Shown here piece by piece: positions 59,496 through 64,000 of a stretch of DNA of 64,000 nucleotides; position 1 is the first letter of the stretch; every line of letters starts with the position of its first letter. The translations under genes and the position numbers were made by a program. The DNA is taken from the NCBI RefSeq assembly GCF_000337795.1, contig NZ_AOLP01000011.1, positions 248,001-312,000 on the forward strand, given 5' to 3'. The DNA is from Haloferax denitrificans ATCC 35960. Lineage in GTDB: Archaea > Halobacteriota > Halobacteria > Halobacteriales > Haloferacaceae. The notes beneath the pieces are model-generated. The model saw only the letters and a list, made by a program, of their open reading frames with translations, had not been told where the DNA came from and did no database searches.

Positions 59496-60140
59496 TCAGA
59501 CTCCGTCGACGAGGCGTTCGAGCTGTTCCGGCGGGACCGCGCCGCGGGCCGCGTAGCCGTCGTAGGCGAAGGTGGGCACGCCGGTCACGCCGTGGCGCTG
59601 GGCCTCGGCGAACTGCTCGCGCACCTCCGCGAACAGCGCGTCGTCCGACAGCGCCGAGCGGATTTCGTCGCCGTCGACGCCCGCGTCCTCGGCGAGTTCG
59701 ACGAGCAGGTCCTCGTCGCCGATGTCCTTGCCCTCCTGCCAGAGCGCGTCGAAGACTGCCACGTCGAATTCGAGCCACGTGTCGTTGTCGTAGTGCTGTT
59801 TCACGTGGAACGAGGCGACCTGCGCCGGCAGGGAGTCGATGTCGGTCGCGATGTCGAGGTCCATCTCGACGCCGTACTTGTCCTGCAGGCGGCGGACGCC
59901 CTCCTTGGCCTGCTCGTAGTAGTCGTCGTCTTTGCCGTCGTCGACGGAGAAGTCGATGCTCCCGTCGGAGCGGCGCTTGTGGCTCCGGAGGTCGAAGGGG
60001 TGCCAGTCGATGTCGAGGTCCTCGTCGCGGGTCGCCTGATACTGCCGCAGGGACTCGCGGCCGAGATAGCAGAACGGACAGACGTAGTCCGAGTAGACGG
60101 TGATGTGGTCCGGCTCCGCGTCCGCGTCGGGTTGGCTCAT
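59496..60140 (-). CDS. DsbA-family thioredoxin-like oxidoreductase (FrnE type)
   Basis: The 214-residue protein is a 2-hydroxychromene-carboxylate isomerase/DsbA-like protein. YSDYVCPFCYLG gives the CPFC active site near residues 21-24 and GVTGVPTFAYDGYAARGAVPPEQL gives the cis-Pro loop. No signal peptide is seen, so it should act in the cytoplasm as a disulfide or glutathione-like oxidoreductase (FrnE group). ATG 60140 has CTTTTGTAACC (minus strand) at 60163-60173, about 28 bases ahead. Confidence 0.9.
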   Translation of the reverse strand: MSQPDADAEPDHITVYSDYVCPFCYLGRESLRQYQATRDEDLDIDWHPFDLRSHKRRSDGSIDFSVDDGKDDDYYEQAKEGVRRLQDKYGVEMDLDIATDIDSLPAQVASFHVKQHYDNDTWLEFDVAVFDALWQEGKDIGDEDLLVELAEDAGVDGDEIRSALSDDALFAEVREQFAEAQRHGVTGVPTFAYDGYAARGAVPPEQLERLVDGV

Positions 60141-60201
60141 ACACACTCGTATCTGTCCCGGTTACAAAAGCGGCTTGCTCTGTCGTGTGCGGTCGCCGCG
60201 A

Positions 60202-60225
60202 CGCCACGCCGCCACGCCGCCACGA
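60202..60225. repeat. 8-base tandem repeat, three copies
   Basis: CGCCACGC at 60202-60209 and 60210-60217, and CGCCACGA at 60218-60225, lie in the gap between the DsbA-like and the hypothetical gene. Confidence 0.8.
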
Positions 60226-60256
60226 CGACGCCGCGGCGGTTCGGACTGGGCGGGAC

Positions 60257-60685
60257 TCACACGCCGGGAGTCGATTCGAGCATCCGGCGGAGCGCGACTT
60301 CCATCTCCTCGAACTCCGAGAGTTCGAGTTCGTCGGTGGTGACGATGACGCCGCGGTCGCCGCCCACGACGCGGCCGACGAAGCCGTCCGAGAAGACGCG
60401 GAGGGTGAACTCGTACTCGCCGAAGTCGGGAGTCGCGCCGGTCGTGCCGGCGCTGTAGGTCTCTCGCGGGCCGAACCCGGTGCGCTCGTTCTCGACGAGT
60501 TCTGACTTGGCGGCGCGCGCCGCGGCCTCGTCGCCGTCGTAGAGGTCCCGTCGGACGTACAGCACGTCGAAGTCGTCGCGGGTGAAGTGGACGACGCTCC
60601 GCAGGGAGTCCCCGAGCGTCGTTCGGCAGGTGGAGACGATGGCGTCGGCGACGCTCTGGGTGATTGTCGGCGTTGATTCGGTCAC
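60257..60685 (-). CDS. Hypothetical haloarchaeal protein, 142 residues
   Basis: This 142-residue protein has an N-terminal helical part (TITQSVADAIVSTCRTTLGDSL) then an alpha/beta domain (VLYVRRDLYDG, EYEFTLRVFSDGFVGRVVGGDRGVIVTTDEL) of the kind seen in haloarchaea-only families. Function is unknown. Of two GTG starts, 60685 is taken because the CCAAATAC box (minus strand, 60705-60713) is about 27 bases before it. It is upstream of the DsbA-like gene on the same strand. Confidence 0.75.
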   Translation of the reverse strand: MTESTPTITQSVADAIVSTCRTTLGDSLRSVVHFTRDDFDVLYVRRDLYDGDEAAARAAKSELVENERTGFGPRETYSAGTTGATPDFGEYEFTLRVFSDGFVGRVVGGDRGVIVTTDELELSEFEEMEVALRRMLESTPGV

Positions 60686-60754
60686 GGGGGTAGATAGCAC
60701 GCCGCAGTATTTGGCCGTCTCGCCTCCCGGCGCTCGTCCGAGACAGGTGGTGAA

Positions 60755-61690
60755 TCAGGCCAGTCGGAACCGCGTGTCGGTGAGGTCCTCCGACACGTCC
60801 CAGAGCCGAGCCGCGGTCTCGGGGTCTCTGGCGCGGGCGCTCGGCTCCGCGATGCCGGGATTGCCGCGCATGCCGAACACCCCCTGCGGGCCGACGTACT
60901 CCCCGCTTTCGACGGCCGGCGAGGTCGCGGCGTACAGGAGCGGGAGCGCGCCCATCTCGGCCGACTGGGCGAATATCGCGTTGCCGAGCTTGCTCATCCA
61001 GTACCGGAGCGTCGACCCGGACGCCTCGGGCCCGCGGAACTGGAGGTTGGTGGCGGCGTAACCGGGGTGTGCGCCCACGCTCAGCACGTCGTCGATGCCC
61101 GCGGCGGTCAGCCGGCGGTCGAGTTCGAACGCGAAAAGCAGGTTCGAGAGCTTGCTCTGGGCGTAGGCGTCCCACTCGTCGTAGTCGCGTTCGCCCTGCA
61201 GGTCGTCGAAGTCCATTCGGCCGCGCTCGTGGAGGCCGCTCGACATCGTGACGAGCCGCGTCTCGCCGGGCGTGTCGCGGAGCGTCGGGAACAGGCGGGC
61301 GCTCAGGGCGAAGTGGCCGAGGTGGTTCACGCCGAACTGCGTCTCGAAGCCCTGTGCGGTCTCTTTCCGGGGAATCGCCATCACGCCGGCGTTGTTGCAG
61401 AGGGCGTGTAGCGACCCGTGTTCGGCGGCGAACTCGTCGGCGAACCGCCGGACTGAGTCGAGGTCGGCGAGGTCGAGTTCTGAGAGGGTCAGCGAGGCCG
61501 CCGGCACGGAGTCGCGGATGTCGGCCATCGCGTCCGCGCCGCGGTCGAGGCTCCGGCAGGCCATGACGACGTGCGCGCCCTTCTCGGCGAACATGCGCGT
61601 CGCCTCGAAGCCGAGGCCGCTGTTCGCGCCGGTGACGACGACGGTCTTTCCGGAGAGGTCGGGGGCGTCGGCCGCGGTCCAGTCGCTCAT
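60755..61690 (-). CDS. Short-chain dehydrogenase/reductase
   Basis: The 311-residue protein is an SDR. TGANSGLG near residues 20-27 is the cofactor site, NNAGVM the core motif, and YAQSK the catalytic Tyr-x-x-x-Lys. The layout is that of the retinol-dehydrogenase/protochlorophyllide-reductase-like subfamily. It should reduce or oxidise a lipid-like or carbonyl substrate with NADP(H). A GTTTACT box on the minus strand (61710-61720) fits the ATG. Confidence 0.9.
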   Translation of the reverse strand: MSDWTAADAPDLSGKTVVVTGANSGLGFEATRMFAEKGAHVVMACRSLDRGADAMADIRDSVPAASLTLSELDLADLDSVRRFADEFAAEHGSLHALCNNAGVMAIPRKETAQGFETQFGVNHLGHFALSARLFPTLRDTPGETRLVTMSSGLHERGRMDFDDLQGERDYDEWDAYAQSKLSNLLFAFELDRRLTAAGIDDVLSVGAHPGYAATNLQFRGPEASGSTLRYWMSKLGNAIFAQSAEMGALPLLYAATSPAVESGEYVGPQGVFGMRGNPGIAEPSARARDPETAARLWDVSEDLTDTRFRLA

Positions 61691-61775
61691 GGGAAATGCA
61701 ACGGCCTGAATCGAGTAAACCGTGGCGGCGACGGCCAGTGCGACCGGAACGCGGTCACCGCCGGCCGCGACGACC

Positions 61776-62729
61776 TCAGTTCGACGCGGTGCTGGTCTGC
61801 ATCCCGTCGGAGTTGTACGCCGAGCCGAAGCCCTCGTCGTCGAGGAGGATGATGCCCGCCGACGACCCGGTGAGTTCGCCGAACTCCTCGATGGCGAGGT
61901 CGGCCGCGGTCTGGGCGTCACAGCCGCGTTCGAGGTGGCCGACGGCGCGGCGGGCGAGCGTCACGCGCGCGATGTCTTCGCCCGCTCCCGTGGTCGACGC
62001 GCCGCCGGCCGGGGAGGCGTAGAAGCCCGAGCCGACCTGCGGCACGTCGCCGACGCGGCCGGCGAGGGCGAACCAGCGGCCGCCGGTCGAAGTCGCGGAG
62101 GCGAACGTCTCGCCGTCGGTGGCGACCGCCCCGACCGTGTCGTGGCCGGGAAGGCGAACATCGTGAGCCGAGCGGCCACTGCTTGCTGAGGTTTCCTCGT
62201 TCGCCGGCAGGAAGCCGTCACCGGCCTCGGCCGTCGGGTCGCTCGTACTCCCACCGAACCGGTCGGCGAGCCACGCGAGGTGTTCGCTGGGTGAGCCATC
62301 GGGAGCGTCCGCGTTCTCCCAGCGCTCGCGGGTTTCGTCGGTGAAGAGGTCGACGCCGGTCTCGACGCCCGCGTCGGCGGCGAACTCGACCGCCGGGTCG
62401 CCCGTCAGGAGGACGTGCGGCGTTTCTTCGAGGACCGCCCGCGCGACGGAGACGGCGTGTTCGACGCCCTCCATGCCGGCGGCCGCGCCGACTTGCCGGT
62501 CGCTGAGCATGACGCCCGCGTCGGTGCGGACGACGCCGTCGGACTGGACCGCGCCGCCGACGCCGGCGTTGAACCGGCGGTCGGATTCGAGGACGCGGAC
62601 CGCGGTTTCGACCGCCGAAAGCGGGTCGGACTCGCTCGCGCCCGCGTCGGCCGCGTCGTCCATGACGGCCTGTCTGGGCGCCGGTTCGCCGGGGATGCCG
62701 CCGGCACCGCCGTGGAGGATAATTCGCAT
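61776..62729 (-). CDS. Isoaspartyl peptidase / L-asparaginase (Ntn hydrolase)
   Basis: The 317-residue protein is a plant-type asparaginase. HGGAGG near the start and the autocleavage site GHDTVGAVA with T198 as the new N-terminal nucleophile are clear; FALAGRVGDVPQVGSGFYA follows and supplies substrate contacts, and the precursor would split into alpha and beta chains. It can hydrolyse isoaspartyl dipeptides or asparagine. A Gly/Ser/Asp-rich linker (about 158-190) precedes the cut. The ATG at 62729 is taken because CGTTTAGGA (minus strand, 62752-62761) gives leaderless spacing; upstream codons are not family-like. It is divergent from icd. Confidence 0.9.
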   Translation of the reverse strand: MRIILHGGAGGIPGEPAPRQAVMDDAADAGASESDPLSAVETAVRVLESDRRFNAGVGGAVQSDGVVRTDAGVMLSDRQVGAAAGMEGVEHAVSVARAVLEETPHVLLTGDPAVEFAADAGVETGVDLFTDETRERWENADAPDGSPSEHLAWLADRFGGSTSDPTAEAGDGFLPANEETSASSGRSAHDVRLPGHDTVGAVATDGETFASATSTGGRWFALAGRVGDVPQVGSGFYASPAGGASTTGAGEDIARVTLARRAVGHLERGCDAQTAADLAIEEFGELTGSSAGIILLDDEGFGSAYNSDGMQTSTASN

Positions 62730-62847
62730 ACGAGGGTGTCTTCGGAGCGTGGTCCTAAACGTATCGACCGATGAATGGAGCGATACTTGCATCTCGCCGT
62801 CGATAACGGCAGGACTTTTACACCGCACTAGAAAGCTCTGATTGTTC

Positions 62848-64000
62848 ATGAGCTACGACCAGATTGAGGTTCCGGACGACGGCGAGAAAATCACGGTCGA
62901 CGAGGAGACGGGCGAGCTCTCCGTCCCCGACAACCCGATTATTCCGATCATCCACGGCGACGGAATCGGAACGGACGTCGGCCCCGCCGCGCAGAAGGTC
63001 CTCGACGCCGCCGCCGAAGCGACCGGCCGCTCTGTCTCTTGGATGCGCGTCTACGCCGGCGAGTCCGCCCGCGACAAGTACGACGAGAACCTTCCGGAAG
63101 ACACGGTAAGCGCCATCCGCAACCACCGCGTTGCCATCAAGGGCCCGCTCACGACGCCCGTCGGCGCGGGCTTCCGCTCGCTCAACGTCGCGCTCCGCAA
63201 GAAGCTCGACCTCTACGCGAACGTCCGCCCGACCTACCACCTCGACGGCGTCCCGTCGCCCGTCAAGAACCCCTCGGCGATGGACATGGTCACGTTCCGC
63301 GAGAACACCGAGGACGTGTACGCCGGCATCGAGTGGGAAGCCGGCACCGACGAAGTCCAGCAGGTCAAGGAGTTCGTCGAAGAGGAGATGGGCGCTACGG
63401 GCGTCATCCACGACGGCCCCGTCGGCATCGGCATCAAGCCCATCACCGAGTTCGGGACGAAGCGCCTCGTCCGCGAGGCCATCGAGTACGCCCTCGAAAA
63501 CGACCGCGACTCCGTCACCCTCGTCCACAAGGGTAACATCATGAAGTTCACCGAGGGCGCGTTCCGCGACTGGGGCTACGAGCTCGCAGAAGAGGAGTTC
63601 GGCGACGTCACCATCACGGAAGACGAGCTCTGGGAGGAGTACGACGGCGAGAAGCCCGAGGACAAGGTCGTCGTCAAGGACCGCATCGCGGACAACATGC
63701 TCCAGCAACTCCTGACCCGCACCGCCGACTACGACGTCATCGCCACGATGAACCTCAACGGCGACTACATGTCCGACGCCGCCGGCGCGCAGATCGGTGG
63801 CCTCGGCATCGCCCCCGGCGCGAACTTCGGTGAGGGCCTCTGTCTCGCAGAGCCCGTCCACGGCTCCGCGCCCAAGTACGCCGGCGAGGACAAGGTCAAC
63901 CCGACCGCGATGATTCTCTCCGGCCGTCTCATGTTCGAGTACATGGGCTGGAAGGACGCCGGCAAGCTCATCCGCGACGCCGTCGAGAAGACCATCTCGG
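62848..64000 (+). CDS. icd: Isocitrate dehydrogenase (NADP), cut by window end
   Basis: The first 384 residues are seen; the end lies beyond the window. It is an NADP-type isocitrate dehydrogenase of the bacterial kind: [49 protein letters not shown] with the isocitrate Ser/Asn/Arg region, [12 protein letters not shown], and [19 protein letters not shown] with the metal and cofactor Asp residues. Coenzyme use cannot be settled without the C-terminal specificity residues. It makes 2-oxoglutarate in the TCA cycle. An ACTTTTA element at 62814-62820 lies about 31 bases before the ATG. Confidence 0.95.
   Translation, partial: MSYDQIEVPDDGEKITVDEETGELSVPDNPIIPIIHGDGIGTDVGPAAQKVLDAAAEATGRSVSWMRVYAGESARDKYDENLPEDTVSAIRNHRVAIKGPLTTPVGAGFRSLNVALRKKLDLYANVRPTYHLDGVPSPVKNPSAMDMVTFRENTEDVYAGIEWEAGTDEVQQVKEFVEEEMGATGVIHDGPVGIGIKPITEFGTKRLVREAIEYALENDRDSVTLVHKGNIMKFTEGAFRDWGYELAEEEFGDVTITEDELWEEYDGEKPEDKVVVKDRIADNMLQQLLTRTADYDVIATMNLNGDYMSDAAGAQIGGLGIAPGANFGEGLCLAEPVHGSAPKYAGEDKVNPTAMILSGRLMFEYMGWKDAGKLIRDAVEKTIS

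Noticed and set aside
1-64000. CRISPR array, tRNA or rRNA genes
   Set aside because: No regular 25-40 base repeats with spacers were seen, and no cloverleaf with a GGTTCRANNCC arm could be recognised in the gaps.

Overview
This window is chromosomal DNA from a haloarchaeon, almost certainly a Haloferax. It has very high GC and acidic proteins. Most starts are leaderless, with a TATA-like box 25-30 bases before the ATG or GTG. There are several twin-arginine (Tat) signal peptides, and the SAMP1 ubiquitin-like modifier is at 33245-33508. The species call rests on recognising SAMP1 and the general gene content, not on a search. About 68 genes are packed tightly, with many overlapping ATGA, GTGA or TGATG junctions. 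No rRNA, tRNA, CRISPR array or intact insertion sequence was found.

Layout. 1-900: end of a membrane protein, then a winged-helix protein and a frameshifted PemK/MazF-like toxin. 1.1-10.6 kb: small lipoprotein, geranylgeranyl-reductase-like flavoprotein, hydroxyacid dehydrogenase, ilvD, a histidine-tailed MoaB, a DUF1724-type regulator and an alcohol/quinone dehydrogenase. 10.6-17.9 kb: a Vms1/VLRF1-like ribosome-rescue protein, a dgcN-dgcA-like pair, a membrane protein, PspA, a hydrolase and another membrane protein. 17.9-19.45 kb: an AT-rich islet with an integrase C-terminal remnant and a Tat lipoprotein. 19.45-24.3 kb: transcription factor TFS, two zinc-ribbon proteins, a KaiC-like ATPase with an altered P-loop, a GHMP-family pterin enzyme and a DUF4397 protein. 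24.4-33.5 kb: pyrG-guaA-small gene operon, acetyltransferase, aldo/keto reductase, PEP carboxylase, Rieske protein and SAMP1. 33.5-39.1 kb: two paralogous TrkA-C membrane proteins, a potassium channel and an HPP-UspA protein. 39.1-43.2 kb: nucleoside salvage (uridine phosphorylase, a PfkB kinase, deoC) with membrane proteins between. 43.2-53.7 kb: cation exchanger, twin PQQ-propeller lipoproteins, MtaB, GNAT, signal peptidase, CDF transporter, HIT protein, methionine aminopeptidase and a phosphoesterase. 53.7-64 kb: polyphosphate kinase, a 2-oxoacid dehydrogenase E1 operon with a free lipoyl domain, a 51-residue C2H2 protein, a DsbA-like protein, an SDR, an isoaspartyl peptidase, and isocitrate dehydrogenase cut by the window end.

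How the genes work together. Most of the window is core metabolism: branched-chain amino acids, CTP/GMP synthesis, anaplerosis, the TCA cycle and polyphosphate. Around this are redox, potassium and stress functions. The most unusual items are the DgcN-DgcA-like pair in an archaeon without peptidoglycan, the Vms1-like protein, the broken winged-helix/PemK pair, the single TATA element placed symmetrically between pspA and a hydrolase gene, a palindrome over the start of the imported lipoprotein gene, and the free lipoyl domain. I do not see a clear multi-gene defence system.
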